A stretch of 9,772 bases of DNA from Chloroflexota bacterium. Lineage in GTDB: Bacteria; Chloroflexota; Anaerolineae; Aggregatilineales; Phototrophicaceae. Position numbers and translations under genes: made by a program. The notes beneath the pieces were generated by a model, which saw only the letters and a list, made by a program, of their open reading frames with translations, did no database searches and was not told the DNA's origin. This document shows positions 1-6,504 of the stretch, in pieces (the stretch's first letter is position 1; each line of letters opens with the position of its first letter). The stretch spans positions 1 through 9,772 of the forward strand of contig JAADYY010000295.1 in assembly GCA_010092805.1 (NCBI GenBank), in the 5' to 3' direction.

Positions 1-102
1 ACCCAAATCGCCACGCGGCAGCTTGGGTCGCTGTGCACGGGTTGAGGCAGGGACAACCGCCGCACAGACCGTTGCCATAAACATATGCACGATGGAGCCG
101 CT
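1..102. other. Left-edge flank, no gene assigned
   Basis: This stretch precedes the first gene, and the window edge cuts whatever lies upstream. One forward frame stays open from the edge to a TGA at 104-106 and so overlaps the ATG at 103 in an ATGA arrangement. Another forward frame stays open to a TAA at 75-77. Either could be the tail of an upstream gene, but neither short peptide is recognisable. A 6-bp inverted repeat (bases 1-6 with 23-28) is present without a T-run, so it is not a convincing terminator. No clear sigma-70 promoter was found. Confidence 0.3.
94..97 (+). promoter_or_regulatory. Shine-Dalgarno site choosing the start at 103
   Basis: A GGAG lies 5 nt before the ATG at 103. 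The in-frame ATG at 85 has no such site upstream. Starting at 103 also gives a cleaner signal peptide: a short positive N-region followed directly by the hydrophobic core. Confidence 0.55.
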
Positions 103-1404
103 ATGACTCGGAACCCCGCCGCCCGTTACCTTGCCCTGCTCATCCTATTGGCTGGCTTATGGTCAGCACCGGGCGCGGCTGCACAACGGAATGTTGTTGT
201 CACGATGCCGGAAGTCACGCTTGAAGTGGGCGAGACCATCACGGTTGAGGGCACCATCAACTGCAACGAATTCGAATGTACCTCGTTCGATTTCGCCCTC
301 CAGTTCGACCCCACGATCATCCGGGTCGATGAGGTCGATCCCGTCCCGAATTTCCCGCCCGCCATGCTCATACTGCCGCCCCCGGCCAATACTATCGATA
401 ACGATGCAGGTTTGATCCGGGTGGCGGCCATCTCTACCAACAACGCCATCGACTTTGAGAGCGATGTGTTGGTGCGCATCACGCTGACGGGGCTGGTGGC
501 CGGGGTCACGACGCTGAACATCACCGGGCTGCAAGTGATCGACGCCAATGCCAGCCCGCTGTTCGTGCGCGGCGTCAATGGGCGCGTCACGGTCGCGGAC
601 ACCGCCGCCACGCCGCCCACCGAGACACCGACTCAGGCCCCAACCAGCGCGCCAACCCCGATTGACGATCCACTGGGGTTACCCGGCAGTCCGGTCACCA
701 GCAACGACGCATGGACGCCGCGTTTCGAATCGTTTGACGGGATACAAATGGCGTTGGTACCCGTTGGCTGCTTCATGATGGGCAGCGACGACGGCGACAG
801 CGACGAACAGCCCGTCGCTGAGATCTGCTTTGACGAGCCGTTCTGGATCGACCGCTACGAGGTGAGCAACGGGCAGTTCGATACGCTCGGCGGGTTTGCG
901 ACTGCCGACGGCGATGTGACTGAGCGGCAGCATCCGCGCGACACAGTGACGTGGTTCGAGGCGCTGGATTTCTGTGAGCTGCGCGGCGGGCGGCTGCCCA
1001 CAGAAGCCGAATGGGAATACGCGGCGCGCGGGCCAGACAGCCTTGTGTTCCCCTGGGGCGACGCATTTGATCCGGAGCGCGTCGTCTTCTTCGAGAACAC
1101 CGACCGCGAATCGATGGCTGTGGGCAGCCGCCCGGCAGGCGCGTCGTGGGTTGGTGCGCTCGACCTGAGCGGCAACGTCACCGAGTGGACGAGCACCACC
1201 TACGATCAGGGCCGCTACCCGTATCCGTATGTGGCCGACGATGGCCGCGAAGAAGTCAACATGGATCCGCGCAGCGCGCGTGGCGGATCGTGGAACAGCC
1301 GCGATGCCTTTTCGCTGCGCGCGGCCTTTCGCGGCGACTGGATCGAGCCGGACTTCCCGTTTGGGTTTTATGGTTTCCGCTGCGCCCGCGATTGGGACGG
1401 CTAA
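103..1404 (+). CDS. Exported cohesin-like / SUMF1 (FGE-like) fusion protein
   Basis: The 433-residue product has three parts. Residues 1-28 form a Sec signal peptide (hydrophobic ALLILLAGLW, then an AAAQ cleavage region). Residues about 30-166 resemble a cohesin-type beta-sandwich, with repeated beta strands and the conserved-style segments FDFALQFDPTIIRVDEV and GLIRVAAIS; two nearby cysteines (54 and 59) could form a disulfide. A Thr/Pro-rich linker covers about 168-206. Residues about 209-433 match the FGE-sulfatase/SUMF1 fold: MVPVG-like opening, GGRLPTEAEWEYAAR near 295-309, LSGNVTEW near 355-362, RGGSW at 393-397, GFRCAR at the end. True formylglycine-generating enzymes carry two catalytic cysteines just after the (R/K)GGS motif; here both aligned positions (399 and 404) are serine, so FGE activity is unlikely. 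A role in ligand or surface binding is inferred. It converges on the trans-sulfuration gene, 29 bp away. The alternative start at 85 adds six residues. Confidence 0.85.
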   Translation: MTRNPAARYLALLILLAGLWSAPGAAAQRNVVVTMPEVTLEVGETITVEGTINCNEFECTSFDFALQFDPTIIRVDEVDPVPNFPPAMLILPPPANTIDNDAGLIRVAAISTNNAIDFESDVLVRITLTGLVAGVTTLNITGLQVIDANASPLFVRGVNGRVTVADTAATPPTETPTQAPTSAPTPIDDPLGLPGSPVTSNDAWTPRFESFDGIQMALVPVGCFMMGSDDGDSDEQPVAEICFDEPFWIDRYEVSNGQFDTLGGFATADGDVTERQHPRDTVTWFEALDFCELRGGRLPTEAEWEYAARGPDSLVFPWGDAFDPERVVFFENTDRESMAVGSRPAGASWVGALDLSGNVTEWTSTTYDQGRYPYPYVADDGREEVNMDPRSARGGSWNSRDAFSLRAAFRGDWIEPDFPFGFYGFRCARDWDG

Positions 1405-1433
1405 GTGACCGATCTGCCGGGTGCGATGATCGC

Positions 1434-2588
1434 TCAGGCCAGCGCTGCGCGCAAATCGGCGATCAGATCATTGACGTGCTCAATGCCGACGCTCAGGCGC
1501 ACCAGTTCGGCGGGTACCGCGATGGGACTCGTCGCGGTGCTCGCGTGGGTCATGCTGTGCGGGTGCTCGATCAAGCTCTCGACACCGCCCAGGCTTTCGG
1601 CCAGCGCGAACAACTTTGTCCGGCTGACCATCTGCCGAGCGGCTGGTTCGCTCGCCAGAATGATGCTGATCATCCCGCCAAAGCCGCGCATCTGCCGCAC
1701 CGCCAGTTCATACTGCGGATGACTCTGCAAGCCGGGGTAGATCACGCGCTGCACCGCCGTATGGTCTTCAAGGAATTGCGCAATCGCCAGCGCATTGCTG
1801 CTGTGGCGCGCCATGCGAATACCCAGCGTTTTAATGCCACGCAGCGTCAGGAAGCAGTCCATTGGGCCGGGCACTGCCCCGACGGCGTTCTGCAAAAACC
1901 GGAGCCGTTCCACGAGTTCGTCGTCGTTGAGCGCCAGCAGCCCACCCACGACATCGCTGTGCCCGCCCAGGTATTTGGTGCTGCTGTGCATCACAATGTC
2001 CGCGCCCAGCAGCAGCGGCTGCTGAAGCGCCGGGCTGGCAAACGTGTTATCGACGCCCAGCAGCACCCCCTCCGGCAGCAGAGCGGCCAGCGCCGCGATG
2101 TCCGCCAGCCCCATCAGCGGGTTGGTGGGCGTCTCCAGCCACAGCAGCTTTGTCTCCGGCGTGATCGCGGCGCGTGTGGCCGCCAGATCCGATAAATCTA
2201 CCCAGCTAAAGCGCAGCCCGTAGCGCGCCAATACCCGCTCGAACAGACGATACGTACCGCCATAGACATCGCTGCCCACAACGATATGATCGCCCGGATC
2301 GAACAAGCGCAGCACCGTGTCAATTGCGGCCATGCCACTGGCAAACGCCAGACCATGCCTGCCGCCCTCCAACGATGCGATCAGCGCTTCAAGTGCGGTG
2401 CGCGTCGGGTTACCGGAGCGGCTGTAATCATAGCCCTGATGCTCCGCCGGGGCGCTTTGCACAAACGTCGAGGTCTGATAAATCGGTGTCATGATCGCGC
2501 CGGTGGATGGGTCGGGGTCTTGCCCGGCATGGATGGCGCGTGTGTCGAGATGATAGCCGTCATCTGGCGGATTGTTCGCAGAGGTCAC
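1434..2588 (-). CDS. metB: PLP-dependent trans-sulfuration enzyme (cystathionine gamma-synthase/lyase type)
   Basis: The 384-residue product belongs to the Cys/Met metabolism PLP enzyme family, close in length to E. coli MetB. Visible family marks are TRAIHAG near the N-terminus, YSRSGNPTR (55-63), FASGMAAI, LETPTNP, DNTFASP (180-186; this Asp contacts the PLP ring nitrogen in the family), SSTKYLGGHSD with the PLP Schiff-base lysine at 205, and SLGGVESLIEHP followed by MTHAS (332-350). It would act in the cytoplasm, making cystathionine from an activated homoserine ester and cysteine, or cleaving cystathionine. Sequence by eye does not separate gamma-synthase, gamma-lyase or homocysteine-forming members, so the symbol is the most probable choice only. 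I chose the GTG at 2588 because AAGGA sits 7 nt upstream; an ATG at 2642 would add 18 unconvincing residues. It is divergent from the lipoprotein gene. Confidence 0.88.
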   Translation of the reverse strand: MTSANNPPDDGYHLDTRAIHAGQDPDPSTGAIMTPIYQTSTFVQSAPAEHQGYDYSRSGNPTRTALEALIASLEGGRHGLAFASGMAAIDTVLRLFDPGDHIVVGSDVYGGTYRLFERVLARYGLRFSWVDLSDLAATRAAITPETKLLWLETPTNPLMGLADIAALAALLPEGVLLGVDNTFASPALQQPLLLGADIVMHSSTKYLGGHSDVVGGLLALNDDELVERLRFLQNAVGAVPGPMDCFLTLRGIKTLGIRMARHSSNALAIAQFLEDHTAVQRVIYPGLQSHPQYELAVRQMRGFGGMISIILASEPAARQMVSRTKLFALAESLGGVESLIEHPHSMTHASTATSPIAVPAELVRLSVGIEHVNDLIADLRAALA

Positions 2589-2595
2589 GTGATTT

Positions 2596-2600
2596 TCCTT
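2596..2600 (-). promoter_or_regulatory. Shine-Dalgarno site for the GTG start at 2588
   Basis: On the minus strand AAGGA lies 7 nt before a GTG codon, which fixes the start of the trans-sulfuration gene. The GTG is also inside a perfect 8-bp palindrome, TCACGTGA, at 2585-2592. Confidence 0.6.
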
Positions 2601-2632
2601 ACAGGTATCAGTGGCGCGTTCGAGATGAAGCG

Positions 2633-2641
2633 AGTATAACA
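2633..2641 (-). promoter_or_regulatory. Candidate extended -10 promoter of the trans-sulfuration gene
   Basis: The minus strand reads TGT followed by TATACT, an extended -10 element (5 of 6 matches to TATAAT). No good -35 hexamer sits 17 bp upstream, as is common for extended -10 promoters. The predicted transcript start near 2626 would give a leader of about 38 nt, too short for a SAM riboswitch. Confidence 0.4.
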
Positions 2642-2644
2642 CAA

Positions 2645-2655
2645 GTGATAATCAC
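2645..2655. promoter_or_regulatory. Small palindrome in the divergent intergenic region
   Basis: GTGAT-A-ATCAC is a perfect inverted repeat with 5-bp arms and one central base. It lies just upstream of the extended -10 element of the minus-strand gene and before the lipoprotein start, so it could be an operator for either. No regulator for it is identified and chance occurrence is possible. Confidence 0.25.
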
Positions 2656-2675
2656 GTCTGCGTGTCGAGCGTTTC

Positions 2676-2679
2676 GGAG
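2676..2679 (+). promoter_or_regulatory. Shine-Dalgarno site for the GTG start at 2687
   Basis: GGAG lies 7 nt before the GTG at 2687. This start puts the lipoprotein signal peptide directly at the N-terminus, whereas the in-frame ATG at 2507 lies inside the opposite-strand gene and would add 60 implausible residues. Confidence 0.6.
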
Positions 2680-2686
2680 TGATGCC

Positions 2687-3673
2687 GTGAGAACTGTCCT
2701 TTGCTGGTTGGTGTGTCTCTGTGCCATCGCTGGGTGCAACCTCACCAACGAGCGCCCGGTGACCGCTGAGCCGACACTGGCGACGCCAACCATGCGCCCG
2801 CCAACGCTCACCCGCACTGCGACACCCGATGATCGGCCAACGGCGCTGCCCTTCGTTGGAAGCGCAGAGCGCACAGAGCGCACCGGCACCCCGACGGCCA
2901 CTCTGGCCGCGGCCACCAACCCGTCACCCAACCAACCAACCCGCACCGCGTTCGCCGACCCGCTTGTCACAGCGCTGTTTAGCGACAAAGCCCCTACCCC
3001 CCTCCCGACCGTGAGCAGCGGCGAATCCGCGCAGATCCTCAGCCCGGTGCATGGCAGCACTGTCGGCGGTGGCTTGCAGGTGAGCGGCGTCGTTTATAAC
3101 CTGCCGGAAGACGAATTCACGCTCGGCTTGTACGATGTCAACGGCCTGGCGCTGAACACCCAACCGATCACGCTGTTCAACCCGAACGATTTCGAGGAAG
3201 TGCCCTGGTCAGCGCAACTGCTGACGCGCTACGAGGGGCCGATGCAGCTTCGGTTGACGGCGGTGACCGTCGATGAAGGCGAGCGGGTGTTGGCCGCCGT
3301 CGATCTTGTGGTGGATCAATCGCTCACCGGGAGTTCGGGCCGCCCGCTCACCGAAAGCGATACGCCCATAGTCAACATCACCGTGCCGACCGATGGCAGC
3401 CGCATCAGTCGCAATCCGCTTCAGGTGAATGGGACGGCGGGCGGCATCGCTGAAAACGCTTTCATCCTCGAACTGGTGACCGTTGACGGACGCACTCTGA
3501 TCCGCCAACCGATCACGCTCACCAACGCGGAGCGGCGGATTGTGTCGTGGTCGGCGGCGTTGGGCACCAGCGGTTATCTGGGGGCGGCGGAACTACGCGC
3601 CTACCTTGAGGGCGAAACGGACGTGTTGGCCGGGGTGACGATTCTCGACCGGGTTACTTTTGTGCTACGTTGA
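2687..3673 (+). CDS. Lipoprotein with two tandem Ig-like (Gmad2-like) domains
   Basis: The 328-residue product opens with a short lipoprotein signal peptide (VRTVLCWLVCLCAIAGC) whose lipobox ends in IAGC, making Cys17 the likely lipidated residue. Residues about 20-112 are a low-complexity Thr/Pro/Ala-rich tether. Two similar domains follow, at about 116-210 and 227-328. Both contain an I-x-x-P-x-x-G-S opening, L-Q-V-x-G, an (E)N/D-x-F-x-L-x-L strand, Q-P-I-T-L and a V-x-W-S-A motif, and they end in strands rich in Val and Leu. The pattern recalls the Gmad2 Ig-like family known from spore-germination and secreted bacterial proteins. Function is unknown; an extracellular, membrane-anchored binding or structural role is inferred. 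There are no catalytic motifs. It is followed by the regulator gene after about 130 bp with its own promoter, so the two are probably separate units. Confidence 0.82.
   Translation: MRTVLCWLVCLCAIAGCNLTNERPVTAEPTLATPTMRPPTLTRTATPDDRPTALPFVGSAERTERTGTPTATLAAATNPSPNQPTRTAFADPLVTALFSDKAPTPLPTVSSGESAQILSPVHGSTVGGGLQVSGVVYNLPEDEFTLGLYDVNGLALNTQPITLFNPNDFEEVPWSAQLLTRYEGPMQLRLTAVTVDEGERVLAAVDLVVDQSLTGSSGRPLTESDTPIVNITVPTDGSRISRNPLQVNGTAGGIAENAFILELVTVDGRTLIRQPITLTNAERRIVSWSAALGTSGYLGAAELRAYLEGETDVLAGVTILDRVTFVLR
3032..3670 (+). repeat. Tandem duplication of an Ig-like domain within the lipoprotein
   Basis: The encoded residues 116-210 and 227-328 align along their length, sharing the P-x-x-G-S opening, L-Q-V-x-G, Q-P-I-T-L and the W-S-A core. 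The duplication is clear at protein level but the DNA has diverged, so it is old rather than a recent copy. Confidence 0.65.
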
Positions 3674-3728
3674 CAAGACTCTAGCCCGGTCCGCTCGCGT
3701 GCATTTTGTGGAAAAGTGCCAACCGCTA

Positions 3729-3757
3729 TGGACAGACGCTGGGTTGTGTGCTAAGAT
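3729..3757 (+). promoter_or_regulatory. Candidate sigma-70 promoter of the GntR-family gene
   Basis: TGGACA (3729-3734, 5 of 6 to consensus) and TAAGAT (3752-3757, 4 of 6) are separated by exactly 17 bp. The predicted transcript start is near 3764, inside the first palindrome, which fits autorepression by a protein bound over the start point. It is among the best promoter-like sequences in the window. Confidence 0.5.
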
Positions 3758-3771
3758 TCTGATTAATCAGA
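3758..3771. promoter_or_regulatory. Perfect 14-bp palindrome, candidate operator 1
   Basis: TCTGATTAATCAGA is fully self-complementary and directly follows the -10 element, covering the predicted transcription start. It contains TGAT and ATCA half-sites shared with the second palindrome. Binding by the downstream GntR-type regulator is inferred. Confidence 0.5.
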
Positions 3772-3778
3772 TTGATTG

Positions 3779-3795
3779 TATTGATCGGATCAATA
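3779..3795. promoter_or_regulatory. 17-bp palindrome, candidate operator 2 (FadR-like)
   Basis: TATTGATC-G-GATCAATA has perfect 8-bp arms around one central base. Its core, ATTGAT-CGG-ATCAAT, has the same layout as known FadR/PdhR-family operators of the form ATTGGT-NNN-ACCAAT. It lies downstream of the predicted transcription start and 9 bp before the ATG at 3805, so a bound repressor would block elongation or initiation. Confidence 0.55.
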
Positions 3796-3804
3796 TTGTC
3801 CTTT

Positions 3805-4524
3805 ATGCCAAGTATCGACCTTGACTCCGACCTGCTCGATTACATTGTCGCGCAGGGGTACCAACCCGGAGATCAACTCCCCACCATCAAGGAACTGCAA
3901 AGCGCCGAGCACCTGGGCATTAGCAGCAGCAAAGTCCGCGAGCAGCTCGAAGTGGCGCGGGCGTTGGGGCTGGTTGAGGTGCGTTCCCGCACCGGGATGC
4001 GCCTGAAAGCCTATTCATTCACGCCTGCTGTGCGCCTGAGTTTATTTCTGGCGCTGGCCAGCAACCTCGACGACTTTGAGCATTTCGGCGTGCTGCGCAA
4101 TCACGTCGAAGCCGCATTCTGGAATGAGGCCTGCGCCAAGCTGCTCCCCGAAGATCTGGAGGCGATGCAAGCGTGCGTGGATGCCGCCTTGCACAAGCTC
4201 AACAGCGACCGCGTGCGCATCCCGCATGAAGAACACCGCACCTTTCATCTCACGGTATTCAAGCGGCTGGGTAACCCGTTTGTGATGGGCCTGCTGGAAG
4301 CGTATTGGGATGCTTACGAAGCCGTCGCCATGAACCAGTACGCTGAGTACAGCTATCTACAGCAGGTGTGGGACTATCACAGCCGCATTCTGGACGCCAT
4401 TCGCGCCGACGACATTGATCAGGCGCGCGCGTTGTTCATTGAACACACCAAGCTGCTCACCTTTCCGGCGCACCTGCACACCGACGGCTGGACACCGCAA
4501 GCGGCTGAATCGTCGAAAGCCTGA
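3805..4524 (+). CDS. FadR-subfamily GntR transcriptional regulator
   Basis: The 239-residue product has an N-terminal winged helix (about 4-70), with GDQLPTIKELQ, a recognition-helix region GISSSKVREQLE, and the wing segment GLVEVRSRTGMRLKAY. An all-helical FCD ligand-binding domain follows (about 74-220). FCD domains usually bind a metal through one Asp/Asn and three His; here the aligned residues appear to be His144, His148 (HRTFH), His192 and His214, so the first ligand looks like His instead of Asp. Such regulators commonly sense organic acids. The ATG at 3805 is chosen because it begins just before the DNA-binding domain; TTG codons upstream (for example 3772) would run through the palindromes, and no strong Shine-Dalgarno is seen for any of them. 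It precedes korA by 138 bp in the same direction, suggesting it controls korAB and itself. The ligand is unknown. Confidence 0.87.
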   Translation: MPSIDLDSDLLDYIVAQGYQPGDQLPTIKELQSAEHLGISSSKVREQLEVARALGLVEVRSRTGMRLKAYSFTPAVRLSLFLALASNLDDFEHFGVLRNHVEAAFWNEACAKLLPEDLEAMQACVDAALHKLNSDRVRIPHEEHRTFHLTVFKRLGNPFVMGLLEAYWDAYEAVAMNQYAEYSYLQQVWDYHSRILDAIRADDIDQARALFIEHTKLLTFPAHLHTDGWTPQAAESSKA

Positions 4525-4662
4525 GCTGATCCGCCAACAGCGTGTGCTGATGTCTAACCCTGTGCCCTCCCCCGCACCCCCAACGGATGCGTCGGCAGCA
4601 CTGCACTATCTTTGTTTGATCAAGTCGCGTTTTAATTAATTACAGGAGCTTCGCAACCCCCC
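4525..4662 (+). promoter_or_regulatory. Intergenic leader of korA
   Basis: This 138-bp gap has no convincing gene; a 29-codon frame from 4550 to 4639 lacks a Shine-Dalgarno and any family resemblance. The last 50 bp become AT-rich, with a TTAATTAA tract at 4632-4639, and probably hold the korA promoter, although no well-spaced -35/-10 pair stands out. AGGAG at 4644-4648 is the likely ribosome binding site, at a rather long 14 nt from the ATG. No terminator is seen after the regulator gene, so readthrough into korA is possible. Confidence 0.4.
4616..4623. promoter_or_regulatory. TTGATCAA palindrome before korA, possible operator half-site
   Basis: This perfect 8-bp palindrome shares the TTGATC arm of candidate operator 2 and sits in the region expected for the korA promoter. 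The arms lack the 3-bp central gap seen at 3779-3795, so it may be a weaker or unrelated site. Short palindromes like this occur by chance. Confidence 0.25.
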
Positions 4663-6501
4663 ATGGCTATCGACGTTCAATCGAGTCCGCAAGCAGTGCC
4701 AGAGGCCGATCTCGTCAACGATTTCGCGCTGATGGTCGCCACCAAGAATGGTTCGGGCAGCCAAACCTCGAACCTCGTGCTAATCCGTACCCTCTTTAAA
4801 ATGGGCATCCCGGTGAGCGGGAAGAACCTGTTTCCGTCCAACATCAAGGGGTTGCCGACGTGGTACACCATCCGCGCCAGCAAAGACGGTTACATCGCAC
4901 GGCGCGCCACCACCGAAATCGCAATTGCCTTCAACCAGGATACGGCGGCGCAGGATATTGCCGATTTGCCCGTGGGCGGCGTCTGCATGATTCCGCAAGA
5001 TTGGCAATGGGGCCGCAGCCGTGATGACATCACGTGGTATGAAGTGCCCGTCAAAGAACTGATCACGCAGGCCGAGGTGCCGTCGGATTTCCGCGACCGC
5101 ATCGCCAATATGGTTTACGTGGGCGCGTGCGCGCATCTGTTCGACATGCCGCTGGACATCATTTATGAGGCGCTGCTCGATCAGTTCAACGGCAAAGAGA
5201 AGCCCGCCAAGATGAACTACGATGTTATCATGCTGGCGCACGAATGGGCGGCCAACAACCTCACCAAAGCCGATCCGTATCACTTTGCGCCGCTCAACCT
5301 CACCGAAGGCAAGATCCTCATCGAGGGCAACGAAGCCGCCGCGCTGGGGTCGCTGTTCGGTGGGGTCAATGTCGCGGCCTGGTACCCCATCACCCCATCA
5401 ACCAGCCTGATCGATGGGGTCATCTCGCATCTGAATTTGCGCCGTGACCCGGAGACGGGTAAGAACACCGTCGCCGTCGTCCAGGCCGAAGATGAGCTGG
5501 CCGCCATCGGCATGATCATCGGTGCGGGTTGGGCTGGCGCGCGCGCCATGACGGCCACCAGCGGCCCCGGCATCAGCTTGATGGCCGAGTTCGCCGGGCT
5601 GGCTTACTTTGCCGAAATCCCGTGTGTGATCTGGGATGTCACCCGTGTTGGCCCCAGCACTGGCCTGCCGACGCGCACCAGCCAGGGCGATCTGCTGTTC
5701 ATGTATTTCCTGGGTCACGGCGACAGCCGCCAGATCGTAATGATCCCCGGCTCGGTGGCGGAATGCTTCGAGTTCGGCTGGCGCAGCTTCGACCTGGCCG
5801 AAGCGGTGCAGACGCCGGTGTTTGTGATGAGCGACCTTGACCTGGGGATGAACCTGTGGATGAGCGACCCATTCGACTATCCCGACACGCCGATCAATCG
5901 CGGCAAGACACTTGCGGATCGCGGCCAGCTCGAAGGGTTCCTGGAAGAGTTTGGCGAATGGTACCGCTACCGTGACTACGACAAAGATGGCGTGACCTAC
6001 CGCACCATCCCTGGCGTCGAGCACCGGCAGGCAGCGTACTTCACGCGCGGCACGGGACATAACGACATGGCCGTCTACAGCGAGCGCGCGGAAGATTGGG
6101 TGCAAAACATGGAGCGGCTGCACCGCAAATTTGATACAGCGCGCACGCTCGTGCCGCAGCCGATCATCGACCACACCCCAGACAACCCCGTCGGCTTGAT
6201 CTCGTATGGCTCCAACGACCCGGCCATCGCCGAAGCCCGCGACCGTCTGGCGGCCAGCGGTATCCAAACGAACTACATGCGCATCCGTGCGCTGCCATTC
6301 GCGCAAGCCGTCAAAGATTTCGTGATGGGCCACGAACGTGTCTACGTGATCGAGAACAACTCTGACGGGCAGATGCACCAGCTTCTGAGGCTCGATATTG
6401 CAGAAGATACCACCCACATGGCCGCGATGCCGCTGGGCGACACGCTGCCGATGACCGCACAATGGATTTTCGACGAGATTACTGCACGGGAGACGAACTA
6501 A
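4663..6501 (+). CDS. korA: 2-oxoacid:ferredoxin oxidoreductase, fused gamma-alpha subunit
   Basis: The 612-residue product has the KorA architecture. An N-terminal gamma-type domain (about 18-190) contains VATKNGSGSQTSN and the GIPVSGKNLFPSNIKGLP segment typical of KorA. An alpha-subunit pyrimidine-binding domain (about 215-400) carries YPITPST (241-247), an AEDE segment (276-279; the TPP-activating glutamate is expected here) and TATSGPGISLM (297-307). A C-terminal transketolase-like domain lies at about 505-610. With KorB it would convert a 2-oxoacid plus CoA to acyl-CoA and CO2, reducing ferredoxin in the cytoplasm. 2-Oxoglutarate is the usual substrate of this type, but the sequence alone does not fix it. 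Length is near that of mycobacterial KorA. korB follows after 3 bp. The start has AGGAG 14 nt upstream; no better start exists nearby. Confidence 0.93.
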   Translation: MAIDVQSSPQAVPEADLVNDFALMVATKNGSGSQTSNLVLIRTLFKMGIPVSGKNLFPSNIKGLPTWYTIRASKDGYIARRATTEIAIAFNQDTAAQDIADLPVGGVCMIPQDWQWGRSRDDITWYEVPVKELITQAEVPSDFRDRIANMVYVGACAHLFDMPLDIIYEALLDQFNGKEKPAKMNYDVIMLAHEWAANNLTKADPYHFAPLNLTEGKILIEGNEAAALGSLFGGVNVAAWYPITPSTSLIDGVISHLNLRRDPETGKNTVAVVQAEDELAAIGMIIGAGWAGARAMTATSGPGISLMAEFAGLAYFAEIPCVIWDVTRVGPSTGLPTRTSQGDLLFMYFLGHGDSRQIVMIPGSVAECFEFGWRSFDLAEAVQTPVFVMSDLDLGMNLWMSDPFDYPDTPINRGKTLADRGQLEGFLEEFGEWYRYRDYDKDGVTYRTIPGVEHRQAAYFTRGTGHNDMAVYSERAEDWVQNMERLHRKFDTARTLVPQPIIDHTPDNPVGLISYGSNDPAIAEARDRLAASGIQTNYMRIRALPFAQAVKDFVMGHERVYVIENNSDGQMHQLLRLDIAEDTTHMAAMPLGDTLPMTAQWIFDEITARETN

Positions 6502-6504
6502 CTC

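Noticed and set aside
1..84. Minus-strand frame starting with ATG at 84 and resembling a short signal peptide
   Set aside because: It has no Shine-Dalgarno, only 28 codons are visible before the edge, and the resemblance is weak.
600..663. Tandem DNA repeat in the Thr/Pro linker of the cohesin/FGE-like gene
   Set aside because: The composition is biased but the units are irregular; it is a low-complexity linker and not an array.
1146..2195. 349-codon plus-strand frame across the end of the FGE-like gene and into the trans-sulfuration gene
   Set aside because: It overlaps two well-supported genes, is rich in Arg, Gln and His, and has no recognisable motif or ribosome binding site.
2589..2632. 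SAM or other riboswitch before the trans-sulfuration gene
   Set aside because: The leader is only about 38 nt and lacks the multi-helix structure such switches need.
3702..3720. Imperfect inverted repeat GCATTTT / AAAAGTGC after the lipoprotein gene
   Set aside because: The stem is AT-rich with a bulge and no T-run follows, so it is not a credible terminator.
4550..4639. 29-codon frame between the regulator and korA
   Set aside because: It has no Shine-Dalgarno and no family resemblance, and its end runs through the AT-rich candidate promoter region.
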